A stretch of 45,134 bases of DNA, from contig CATEYX010000039.1 of NCBI GenBank assembly GCA_949511925.1, positions 1 to 45,134 on the forward strand, read 5' to 3'. Shown one piece after another: positions 9,475-18,523 of the stretch (the stretch's first letter is position 1; every line of letters starts with the position of its first letter). The position numbers and the translations under genes are program-made. This stretch comes from Cryomorphaceae bacterium (GTDB taxonomy: Bacteria > Bacteroidota > Bacteroidia > Flavobacteriales > BACL11). A model generated the notes under the pieces. It ran no database searches and had not been told where the DNA came from. It was given only the letters and a program-made list of their open reading frames with translations.

Positions 9475-9480
9475 CAAAAT

Positions 9481-10473
9481 ATGGGCGTAAAGATAGGAAA
9501 TATTGATGTAGGGGAATTCCCTTTATTATTAGCACCAATGGAGGATGTTAGTGACCCACCTTTTCGTGCTTTATGTAAACAGAATGGTGCAGATGTAATG
9601 TACACAGAATTTATCTCTTCAGAAGGTCTAATTCGTGATGCTGACAAGAGTGTAATGAAGTTGGATATCTATGATTTTGAACGCCCAATTGGAATACAAA
9701 TATTTGGTTATGACATTGAATCCATGCGACAAGCTACTGAAATATGTGCTGCTGCAAAACCTGAATTCATTGATATTAATTTTGGTTGCCCAGTTAAAAA
9801 AGTAGCTAACAAGGGAGCTGGTGCGGGGATATTGCTTGACATCCCAAAGATGGTAGCCATGACCAAAGAAATTGTAAAGGCTACTCACCTGCCCGTTACT
9901 GTAAAAACACGCTTAGGCTGGGATGACAATACAAAGTATATAGTTGAAGTTGCGGAACAATTACAAGATGTAGGGATACAAGCCCTATCCATTCATGGGC
10001 GTACCCGTAAACAAATGTATAAAGGAGATGCTGATTGGACTTTAATTGGAGATGTAAAAAATAATTCTAGAATGCACATTCCTATTTTTGGAAATGGAGA
10101 TGTGAATTCACCTGAAAAAGTAGCAGAAGTAAAAAATAAATATGGAGTAGATGGGGTAATGATTGGACGTGCTGCTATTGGATATCCTTGGATATTTAAC
10201 GAGATAAAACATTACCTAAAAACGGGAGAGCATTTAGCTCCACCCACTATTGCCGATAGAGTAATTGCTTGTAAGCAGCACCTAAAACATTCTATTGAGT
10301 GGAAAGGTCAAATACTTGGTATTGCAGAAATGAAACGTCACTACACTAATTATTTTAAAGGCATTCCTCATTTTAAAGATTATCGCATAAAAATGGTAAC
10401 AAGCGACAACCCTGAAGAAGTACACGCAATTTTAGATGATGTAGCAAATAAATTTGCTGAGGTTATTTTTTAA
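9481..10473 (+). CDS. dusB: tRNA-dihydrouridine synthase
   Basis: 'LAPMEDVSDPPFRALCKQNGADVMYTEFISSEGLI', 'INFGCPVKKVANKGAGAGIL', 'SIHGRTRKQMYKGDADW'; ATG at 9481 preferred over TTG at 9472. Confidence 0.95.
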   Translation: MGVKIGNIDVGEFPLLLAPMEDVSDPPFRALCKQNGADVMYTEFISSEGLIRDADKSVMKLDIYDFERPIGIQIFGYDIESMRQATEICAAAKPEFIDINFGCPVKKVANKGAGAGILLDIPKMVAMTKEIVKATHLPVTVKTRLGWDDNTKYIVEVAEQLQDVGIQALSIHGRTRKQMYKGDADWTLIGDVKNNSRMHIPIFGNGDVNSPEKVAEVKNKYGVDGVMIGRAAIGYPWIFNEIKHYLKTGEHLAPPTIADRVIACKQHLKHSIEWKGQILGIAEMKRHYTNYFKGIPHFKDYRIKMVTSDNPEEVHAILDDVANKFAEVIF

Positions 10474-11677
10474 ATAGTTTTCTGCCAAGCAATTTTGCAG
10501 GATACCATGAAGCTAATACTCCAATTATAAATACGGTAACACTAACTAATAACACATCCAAAAAAGCGATAGCAATAGGGTAAGTATTGATTACAAAACT
10601 ACCCCCACCCATACTTATAAAACCAAAAGTTTGTTGTAAAAAAGCAAGTCCCAAGCCGATAATCAAACCTATACCTGTGCCTAAGACTATGGTAAGCATA
10701 CTCTTTTTAAAAAATAGTGATTGGATATCTTGAACGGTACAACCCAAGCTTCTTAGAGTAGAAATATCTTTTTTCTTATCTAGCATAAGCATACTAAGCG
10801 AACCGATAATATTAAAGGTAGCAATTATCATAATAAAAGTAAGGATTAAGAAAACAGCTAGCTTTTCGGTATTCAATATTTTGTAAAGAAATTCCTGTTG
10901 CTGAAGGCGATTTTTAATCATATACTTAGGACCTAGTACTTTTTGTAATTGCTTTTGGAGAGCAATCATCTGCCCTTCATCTTTTAGTTTTATTTCAATG
11001 GCTGAAACTTCATTATCTCGTTCTGCTAATTGCTGGACAAACAATAAAGGGGTAATAATATATGCGGCATCCACCTCAGCTTGAACTCCAAAAACTCCAA
11101 CGGGTAGCACAGCCGATTGCTCAAACGCAGTAGATGGATTCAATAAGGTTGTACTATTTCTATTTGGCATAAACACGCTCAATTGTTCAAACATAGAGCC
11201 AATACCCATAGATAAATAGTAGGCAACTCCCCTACCTACAACAGCTACATTATTGCTTTCAAAACCGTTAATATACTCCCCATCAACTAATAAAGAATTA
11301 AAATTTGTAAGTTCCAAATATTCATCACTTACTCCCTTAGCAGTAGCTATATATTCCTTTTCTTGATATTTTAAGAGTACTTTTTCCTCTAACACCAATG
11401 CTGAAGTTTCTATTTCTTCAACTGTAAGCAGTAAAGTTTTAGCTTCATTAGGATTAAAAGTTTTACCTTCAGCAGAAGTGATTTTTAAATGTGGATCAAA
11501 GGAATTATACATACTTAAAACCAAATCCTCAAAACCATTAAAAACAGATAGAACCAAAATAAGTGCAGCTGTACCAATGGATACTCCAAATAGTGAAACC
11601 CAAGAAATTATATGCACAAAACTGCTACTTTTCTTAGTTGTAAAATAGCGTTTGGCAATAAAAAATGGGAAATTCAT
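10463..11677 (-). CDS. FtsX/LolE-type ABC transporter permease
   Basis: 'FFIAKRYFTTKKSSSFVHIISWVSLFGVSIGTAALILVLSVFNGFEDL' N-terminus and C-terminal FtsX TM segments. Confidence 0.88.
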   Translation of the reverse strand: MNFPFFIAKRYFTTKKSSSFVHIISWVSLFGVSIGTAALILVLSVFNGFEDLVLSMYNSFDPHLKITSAEGKTFNPNEAKTLLLTVEEIETSALVLEEKVLLKYQEKEYIATAKGVSDEYLELTNFNSLLVDGEYINGFESNNVAVVGRGVAYYLSMGIGSMFEQLSVFMPNRNSTTLLNPSTAFEQSAVLPVGVFGVQAEVDAAYIITPLLFVQQLAERDNEVSAIEIKLKDEGQMIALQKQLQKVLGPKYMIKNRLQQQEFLYKILNTEKLAVFLILTFIMIIATFNIIGSLSMLMLDKKKDISTLRSLGCTVQDIQSLFFKKSMLTIVLGTGIGLIIGLGLAFLQQTFGFISMGGGSFVINTYPIAIAFLDVLLVSVTVFIIGVLASWYPAKLLGRKLFKK

Positions 11678-11683
11678 TCAGCT

Positions 11684-12022
11684 TTATTTTTTCAATAATC
11701 GGTCAATCTCTTCAGCATATGCAGCCGAATCATCCAAATGAAATTGAAGTGTTGGTACAATACGTAATTGATTTCTCACGCTTTCACCCAGTTTTTTACG
11801 AATCATTACCGTATTGCTTTTAATTACTTTTAGGGCAGCTTCAGGGTCATCAACAGGAAAAATACTTAGAAAAATATTGGCATCAGCCAAATCAGGAGAA
11901 ATACGAACAATAGTTAAACTCACCATTATATTCCCTAATATCTCTTGAGTATTCTGCTGAAAAATTACAGAAAGTTCTTTCTGAATTAAACGCGATACCT
12001 TTTTTTGTCTTGTTGATTCCAT
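11684..12022 (-). CDS. rbfA: 30S ribosome-binding factor RbfA
   Basis: 'STRQKKVSRLIQKELSVIFQQ', 'ISPDLADANIFLSIFP', 'LRIVPTLQFHLDDSAAYAEEIDRLL'; ATG at 12022 rather than the 12115 extension. Confidence 0.92.
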   Translation of the reverse strand: MESTRQKKVSRLIQKELSVIFQQNTQEILGNIMVSLTIVRISPDLADANIFLSIFPVDDPEAALKVIKSNTVMIRKKLGESVRNQLRIVPTLQFHLDDSAAYAEEIDRLLKK

Positions 12023-12027
12023 AAGTG

Positions 12028-12035
12028 CAAAAATA
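12028..12035 (-). promoter_or_regulatory. -7 element TATTTTTG for rbfA, 5 nt before ATG
   Basis: Reverse complement of CAAAAATA; matches TAnnTTTG. Confidence 0.6.
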
Positions 12036-12048
12036 GGGAAACCTTTCT

Positions 12049-12056
12049 TATCTTTG
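12049..12056 (+). promoter_or_regulatory. -7 element TATCTTTG for the ABC exporter, 4 nt before ATG (12061)
   Basis: Matches TAnnTTTG. Confidence 0.6.
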
Positions 12057-12060
12057 CACA

Positions 12061-13881
12061 ATGCATTATTTCTTACGAATATTAAAATATGTAAAGCCTT
12101 ATTTACCATTTGCACTACTGAATATTTTTTTCAATGTGCTAAGTGTTTTATTTTCTTTAGTTTCCTTAACAATGGTTGTCCCATTCTTAGGAATCCTTTT
12201 TGAAACACAAGAAAAGGTATACAATCCTCCACCGCTAAGCCTTAATGCAGCAGCCTTAAAAGACAACTTTTACGCCATCATAAGCTCCATTGTTGACGAA
12301 AAAGGAAAGATAGAGGCCTTATTTTTCATTTGTATTTTGGTGTTAGTTACCTTTTTTTTCAGAAATCTGTTTCGTTATTTATCCCTTTATTTTTTAACGC
12401 CTATTCGTAATGGAGTTGTACACGACCTGCGTATGGACTTGCATAAAAAAGTGATATCCTTGCCACTTCCTTTCTTTACTGAAAAAAGAAAAGGCGATAT
12501 CACAGCTCGTATGACTTCTGACCTTGTAGAAATAGAATGGTCAATTATGAGTTCCTTAGAAATGATATTTAAGGACCCTTTAAATATAATTATTTACCTA
12601 GCAACACTTATAGTGATAAGCCCACAGCTTACAATATTTGTTGTTCTGCTCTTTCCTGTTACTGGCGTTATTATTGGGGTTATAGGTAAGTCACTAAAAA
12701 AATCATCTGACAGAGGACAAAACAAAATGGGGGATTTACTCTCCATTATTGATGAAAATATTTCTGGATTACGAATCATAAAAGCATTTAATGCTGAAAG
12801 TCATATCAATAAAAACTTTGAAAAAGATAGTATTGAGTATAAAAGTATCATGACGAAATTATTAAGGAAAAAAGACCTTTCATCCCCTATGAGTGAGTTT
12901 TTGAGTACTATCGTTATGGTTATTGTTATGTGGTTTGGCGGTCAGCTAGTATTAAGTGCTAATGGAGAATTAACTGCTCAAGAATTTATTGGCTATATTC
13001 TTATCTTTTCCCAAATTATCCCACCTGCCAAATCCTTAACTACCTCATATTACCATATACAAAAAGGAAGTGCCTCTGCACAAAGAGTCTATGAAATACT
13101 AGATGCTGAAAATGAAATTGTTGAAGCTGAAAATCCAAAACAAATTAAACTCCTCAATAATCAAATTGAATTTAAAAATCTTACTTTCTCCTATGAGAAG
13201 CAAGAAGTACTAAAGGATATTAATTTTTCCATTGGCAAAGGAAAAATGGTTGCTTTAGTTGGACAATCAGGAAGTGGTAAATCTACTTTAGCGGATTTGT
13301 TAGCCCGATTTTACGACATTAATAAAGGCGAAATCCTTATTGACAAGAACAATATAAAAGAAATTGCTTTGGACGATTTACGTTCTTTAATGGGAATCGT
13401 AAGTCAAGACTCTATTTTGTTTAACGATACTATTTTTAACAATATTCGTTTAGGAAATGTTAACTCTAGCGAACAAGAAGTAATGGAAGCAGCTAAGATT
13501 GCAAATGCACATGAGTTTATTAAAGCTACAGAAAATGGGTACAACACCAATATTGGAGATAGCGGAAATAAACTTTCTGGAGGGCAAAAACAAAGACTAA
13601 GTATCGCTAGGGCAATCCTAAAAAACCCTGAGATATTAATTTTGGATGAGGCTACATCTTCCTTGGACACAGAGTCGGAACGCTTAGTACAGGATGCTTT
13701 AAATAAATTGATGCATTCGCGTACATCACTAGTAATTGCACATAGACTATCCACTATACAAAATGCGGATGAGATTCTAGTTTTAGAAAACGGAAGTATT
13801 ATTGAAAGAGGAACACACCAAGATTTGATTACTCAAAACGGACATTATAAAAAACTTTCCGACTTGCAGAGTTTTGCTTAG
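12061..13881 (+). CDS. ABC exporter, fused permease/ATP-binding (MsbA-like)
   Basis: Walker A 'GQSGSGKST', signature 'LSGGQKQR', Walker B 'ILILDEATSSLD', N-terminal six-TM domain. Confidence 0.93.
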   Translation: MHYFLRILKYVKPYLPFALLNIFFNVLSVLFSLVSLTMVVPFLGILFETQEKVYNPPPLSLNAAALKDNFYAIISSIVDEKGKIEALFFICILVLVTFFFRNLFRYLSLYFLTPIRNGVVHDLRMDLHKKVISLPLPFFTEKRKGDITARMTSDLVEIEWSIMSSLEMIFKDPLNIIIYLATLIVISPQLTIFVVLLFPVTGVIIGVIGKSLKKSSDRGQNKMGDLLSIIDENISGLRIIKAFNAESHINKNFEKDSIEYKSIMTKLLRKKDLSSPMSEFLSTIVMVIVMWFGGQLVLSANGELTAQEFIGYILIFSQIIPPAKSLTTSYYHIQKGSASAQRVYEILDAENEIVEAENPKQIKLLNNQIEFKNLTFSYEKQEVLKDINFSIGKGKMVALVGQSGSGKSTLADLLARFYDINKGEILIDKNNIKEIALDDLRSLMGIVSQDSILFNDTIFNNIRLGNVNSSEQEVMEAAKIANAHEFIKATENGYNTNIGDSGNKLSGGQKQRLSIARAILKNPEILILDEATSSLDTESERLVQDALNKLMHSRTSLVIAHRLSTIQNADEILVLENGSIIERGTHQDLITQNGHYKKLSDLQSFA

Positions 13882-15047
13882 TACAGGAAATTATTGTAAG
13901 GATATCTCACTTCATGTAATTGCTTAATCTTAACATAAAGCAAGTCCTTTAACTCATCAAAATGAGTTTTATTTAAAGCTGAAATAAATATACTTTCTTC
14001 ATCTAATTTTGCCATCCAAGTTTTTTGCAATTCTTCTAAGGAGATATTTTCAGGAAGTATTGGTGTTAAATCATCTTCCTCTTTTGGAATAAAAGTATAG
14101 GCATCAATTTTATTGAATACAATTAAAATAGGTTTGTCAGTTACCCCAAGTTCAATAATAGTTTTGTTTACTATTTCTATTTGTTCTTCAAATTTAGGAT
14201 TTGAAATATCTACTACATGCACCAGTAAGTCTGATTCACGCACTTCATCCAAAGTTGACTTAAAACTTTCCACCAACTGATGAGGGAGCTTACGAATAAA
14301 GCCGACAGTATCGGTTAGTAAAAAAGGTAAATTACCAATTACTACCTTTCTTACGGTAGTATCCAAAGTAGCAAACAATTTGTTTTCTGCAAAAATATCT
14401 GACTTTGCTAAGGTATTCATTAAGGTTGATTTGCCTGTATTGGTATACCCAACTAAGGCAACTCTTATCATATCTTGTCTGCCTTTCCTGCGCGTGAAAC
14501 TTTGCTTATCAATTTTTTCTAACTTCTTTTTTAACAGCGCAATTTTATCTTTAATAATCCTTCTATCCGTTTCAATTTGTGTTTCCCCTGGCCCTCTCAT
14601 TCCAATCCCCCCTTTTTGTCGTTCAAGGTGAGTCCACATCCTTGTAAGTCTTGGTAATAAATATTGGTATTGTGCCAACTCAACTTGCGTACGAGCTTGT
14701 GCGGTTTGGGCTCTACTTGCAAAAATATCTAATATCAGATTACTTCTATCTAGTACTTTCGTCTCCTCTCCAAAAATTTTCTCAATGTTTCTTATTTGTG
14801 ACGGACTTAAATCATCATCAAAAATAATAAGCTTTATTTTATTTTCTTCTGAATAAATTCGCACCTCCTCAATTTTCCCCTTTCCTAAAAATGTTTTATT
14901 GTCTGGGTGAGGTAATTTTTGGGTAAAATTTCTAACTGGTTTTGCTCCTGCGGTATCAGCCAAGAAAGCAAGTTCATCCAAATATTCGTATGCTTGTTCT
15001 TTCGTGACATCAGGTGTAATTAAACCAATTAGTACAGCTTTTTCCAT
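13878..15047 (-). CDS. hflX: GTPase HflX
   Basis: 'GTGKSTLMNTL'-type P-loop (GYTNTGKST), 'DTVGFIRKLPHQLVESFKSTLDEV', 'RGPGETQIETDRR'. Confidence 0.95.
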   Translation of the reverse strand: MEKAVLIGLITPDVTKEQAYEYLDELAFLADTAGAKPVRNFTQKLPHPDNKTFLGKGKIEEVRIYSEENKIKLIIFDDDLSPSQIRNIEKIFGEETKVLDRSNLILDIFASRAQTAQARTQVELAQYQYLLPRLTRMWTHLERQKGGIGMRGPGETQIETDRRIIKDKIALLKKKLEKIDKQSFTRRKGRQDMIRVALVGYTNTGKSTLMNTLAKSDIFAENKLFATLDTTVRKVVIGNLPFLLTDTVGFIRKLPHQLVESFKSTLDEVRESDLLVHVVDISNPKFEEQIEIVNKTIIELGVTDKPILIVFNKIDAYTFIPKEEDDLTPILPENISLEELQKTWMAKLDEESIFISALNKTHFDELKDLLYVKIKQLHEVRYPYNNFLY

Positions 15048-15074
15048 TAATTATTAAAGTAAGTTACTAAATGG

Positions 15075-15452
15075 CTATGATGCCTTTTTTCTATTTTCTA
15101 TAAAACTTCTAATAAACGCAATAAAAGCAATGAAAGAAGATAAACTCATTGCTAAAACACGAAATAGCCCAACACCTCCTTGATCTATAGATATAGGTAG
15201 TCTTTTCCCTACAAGAGCAATTAGAACTAAGAGTGTTAATACAACAGCGATATGAGCAATAGCTTTGTTACTATTCTGAATTCCTTTATTACACAACAAT
15301 AAAATAATTCCAAATAAAACAGTAATCAATGCAGTCCAATGCTCAAATGAAACAATTGTATCTAATGTATAATTACTAACATCAATATAACCCCATAAAC
15401 CTAGTGAAATCAAAGTGAATGCGTTAATTAAGTTCATTTTTTGTGCAGTCAT
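15075..15452 (-). CDS. Hypothetical membrane protein (about 4 TM)
   Basis: 125-aa ORF with hydrophobic segments; upstream of hflX on same strand. Confidence 0.7.
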   Translation of the reverse strand: MTAQKMNLINAFTLISLGLWGYIDVSNYTLDTIVSFEHWTALITVLFGIILLLCNKGIQNSNKAIAHIAVVLTLLVLIALVGKRLPISIDQGGVGLFRVLAMSLSSFIAFIAFIRSFIENRKKAS

Positions 15453-15535
15453 ATAAAAATATTTTTATTGACAAATAAACAAATAAATTTCAACTTAATT
15501 TGCTAATTTCACGGCTTTATTATTATCCCTTTCAA

Positions 15536-18523
15536 ATGAGATTACAATTTACTATCCTTTTTACTATCCTAAGTTTTTATACCCTTTTAGGTCAAGAAAC
15601 TTTTTCTGTTAATGGAGTGGCCCAGAATTTTGAACCTATTCATGTCTTTACCAATGCCCATATTATTTTAAATCCCTCTAGTGAAATAGAAAACGGAACA
15701 CTCATTATACAAGGGGATAAAATCATTGCGGCAGACACTAGTTTGAAGATCCCAACTGGAGCCATTATTCATGATTTGAATGGAGATTACATCTACCCTT
15801 CTTTTATTGATTTATATTCAGATTATGGCTTGAAAAAAGCTAAAAAAGGACAATACAGTTATCGTCCACAGTACGAAAGCAATAAAGCTGGTGCTTACCA
15901 TTGGAATGAAGCCATTCATCCTGAAATAGACGCAAGCGCAAAGTTTGTTACAGATAAAAAATCAGCTACTGCTTACCTTAAAAATGGTTTTGGAGCAGTA
16001 CTTTCTCATGTACAAGATGGTATATTAAGAGGTACCGGTTCTTTGGTGCTACTTTCAGAAAAAAGCGAACATGAAAATATAATTCTGCCACAAGCAGCAA
16101 ATTATTTTTCCTTTAAAAAAGGAGTATCAAGACAAAAAAACCCTTCTTCATTAATGGGAAGTATCGCCTTAATTAGACAAACATTTTTGGATGCTGAATG
16201 GTATTCTGCACAGAATAATCAAACTAACCTCTCCTATGCTGCTGTAAATAATAACCAAGAATTGCCTCATATTTTTGCAGTAAATGATGAGTTAGATTAT
16301 AGCCGAGTGTATAAAATTGCAAATGAGTTTGAAATTGATTTTATCATAAAAGGAAATGGAAAGGAATACAGTAGAATTGAGGAAGTAGCTGCAACTGAAT
16401 TTCCAATAATTATTCCGCTTAATTTCCCTAATTCCTATGATGTGGATAACCCTGAAACAGCAGAATGGATTAGTTTACACAAACTAAAGGATTGGGAAAC
16501 TGCTCCTTTCAACGCTAGTATACTTGCCCAAAATGAAGTTGAGTTTTGTATTACTTCTTCTGGATTAGATAAGGAAAGTAATTTTATAACTAATTTACGA
16601 CTAGCAATTAAAAAAGGACTTAGCAAAAAAGATGCACTTGCCGCACTTACCACTACTCCTGCACAACTTATTGCAATGGATCATAAAATTGGGATTTTAG
16701 ACAGTGGATATTTAGCCAATTTCTTTATTGCCTCTAAAGATATTTTTGAGAATGGTAAAATTTATGAAAACTGGACCGCCGGAGAAAAACAGATCATTAC
16801 TAAAAAACAGGAAATTGATATAAGAGGGTACTATACTTTAAGTAATAAAGAATTTGAAAATAAATTGGTTGTCATTAAGGGAAGTATGGAAAAACCAAAA
16901 GCAACTATTTTTGCATTAGATTCCCTTGCGCTCAAAACAACTCTAGAAGGGGTAAATATTAATATCAGTACTAAAAATGGCGTATTTAGAGCTTTTGCTA
17001 AATTTCATAACGGGAATATTAAAGGTAAATATCAAGATAGTCTAGGGATGTATCATACCTTTAAACTTCAAAGAGATTCTCTTTTTAAAGAGACTAAAAA
17101 AGCCTTTATATTAACAATTGATAGTTTAATTCCATCAGTTTGGTTGCCTAATAAAGCACACGGATTTACAAGTCCTCCCAAAGCTGAAAATATCATCTTC
17201 AGAAACGCAACAATATGGACAAATGAGCAAGAGGGAATTTTGGAGAATACAGATATTGCCATTTCAAATGGAATGATTATTGCCCTTGGGAAAGAATTAG
17301 ATGAATTAATTGTATTCCCTGAGACCGTAAAAATTACACAAATTAATGCTACTGGTAAACATGTTACTAGTGGGATAATTGACGAACACTCCCATATTGC
17401 CATAAGTAGAGGTGTTAATGAAGGAAGCCAGGCGGTAAGTGCTGAAGTAAGAATTGGAGATGTGATAAACCCCAATGATCATAATATTTACCGCCAACTT
17501 TCAGGAGGTACAGTTGCATCACAGCTTTTACACGGTTCGGCAAACCCAATTGGAGGCCAAGCTGCTATGATTAAATTAAGATGGGGAAGCGCCGCAGAAG
17601 AGATGAAAGTAGAGAATGCAGATGGTTTTATAAAATTTGCCCTAGGAGAAAATGTGAAGCAAAGTAATTGGGGAAATTTTGAGAGAACCCGTTTTCCGCA
17701 AACTCGTATGGGAGTAGAACAAGTGTTTTATGACGCCTTTTACCGAGCAAAAACTTACCAAAAACAATGGCAAGACTTTAATGCTCTCAGCTCAGAAGAA
17801 AAAGTAAGGTCAATTCCTCCAAGAGAAGATTTAGAGCTTAATGCTTTGGTTGAAATCCTAAATTCCGAACGCTTTATTACTTGTCACTCCTACATTCAAT
17901 CCGAAATAAATATGCTTATGCATGTTGGAGATTCTATGGGCTTTACTATTAATACTTTTACACATATTTTGGAAGGTTACAAAGTAGCAGATAAAATGAA
18001 AAAACATGGTGCAGGCGGCTCAACCTTTTCTGATTGGTGGGCCTATAAATTTGAAGTAAATGATGCTATTCCTTATAATGCAACTCTACTTAATAATGCA
18101 GGAGTTATTACTGCTATAAATTCTGATGATGCTGAGATGGGAAGAAGATTAAATCAAGAAGCTGCAAAGGCAGTAAAATATGGAGGAACTTCAGAAGAAG
18201 ATGCTTGGAAGATGGTGACTTTAAACCCTGCTAAATTGTTGCATATTGATGATAAGATGGGAAGTATCAAAATTGGAAAAGATGCCGACATTGTACTTTG
18301 GACAGACAATCCGCTTTCAGTTTATGCCAAAGTAATACAAACTTATGTGGATGGCAAGCTCCTTTTTGATGTTGAAGTTGACAAACAATTACGAGAAAGA
18401 GACCGATTGGAACGCATGCGCATCATACAGAAAATGAGTGAAGATGCAACTGGAGGTAAAAAACAAAAACCCGAACCTACTATTGAAAAATTATACCATT
18501 GTGATACTGAATATGATGAATAA
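15536..18523 (+). CDS. Amidohydrolase family protein with two amidohydrolase-like halves (N-terminal half degenerate)
   Basis: Signal-like N-terminus from ATG 15536; C-terminal half has 'GIIDEHSHIAI', 'CHSYIQ', 'THILEGY', 'NSDDAEM', 'GSIKIGKDADIVLW'; N-terminal half has 'YPSFIDLYSDYG' without HxH. Confidence 0.88.
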   Translation: MRLQFTILFTILSFYTLLGQETFSVNGVAQNFEPIHVFTNAHIILNPSSEIENGTLIIQGDKIIAADTSLKIPTGAIIHDLNGDYIYPSFIDLYSDYGLKKAKKGQYSYRPQYESNKAGAYHWNEAIHPEIDASAKFVTDKKSATAYLKNGFGAVLSHVQDGILRGTGSLVLLSEKSEHENIILPQAANYFSFKKGVSRQKNPSSLMGSIALIRQTFLDAEWYSAQNNQTNLSYAAVNNNQELPHIFAVNDELDYSRVYKIANEFEIDFIIKGNGKEYSRIEEVAATEFPIIIPLNFPNSYDVDNPETAEWISLHKLKDWETAPFNASILAQNEVEFCITSSGLDKESNFITNLRLAIKKGLSKKDALAALTTTPAQLIAMDHKIGILDSGYLANFFIASKDIFENGKIYENWTAGEKQIITKKQEIDIRGYYTLSNKEFENKLVVIKGSMEKPKATIFALDSLALKTTLEGVNINISTKNGVFRAFAKFHNGNIKGKYQDSLGMYHTFKLQRDSLFKETKKAFILTIDSLIPSVWLPNKAHGFTSPPKAENIIFRNATIWTNEQEGILENTDIAISNGMIIALGKELDELIVFPETVKITQINATGKHVTSGIIDEHSHIAISRGVNEGSQAVSAEVRIGDVINPNDHNIYRQLSGGTVASQLLHGSANPIGGQAAMIKLRWGSAAEEMKVENADGFIKFALGENVKQSNWGNFERTRFPQTRMGVEQVFYDAFYRAKTYQKQWQDFNALSSEEKVRSIPPREDLELNALVEILNSERFITCHSYIQSEINMLMHVGDSMGFTINTFTHILEGYKVADKMKKHGAGGSTFSDWWAYKFEVNDAIPYNATLLNNAGVITAINSDDAEMGRRLNQEAAKAVKYGGTSEEDAWKMVTLNPAKLLHIDDKMGSIKIGKDADIVLWTDNPLSVYAKVIQTYVDGKLLFDVEVDKQLRERDRLERMRIIQKMSEDATGGKKQKPEPTIEKLYHCDTEYDE

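Noticed and set aside
9472-9480. TTG start of dusB at 9472 given by the ORF track
   Set aside because: Lies inside the -7 promoter element; ATG at 9481 gives the canonical N-terminus.
12023-12115. N-terminal extension of rbfA from 12115
   Set aside because: Would overlap the divergent ABC exporter and its promoter; 'MESTRQKKVSR' at 12022 is the typical RbfA start.
18438-18523. Possible frameshift splitting one long amidohydrolase gene
   Set aside because: The second ORF has its own ATG and signal peptide ('MNKKYLNLLFTLLITIAVQAQ'), so overlapping separate genes fit better than a frameshift.
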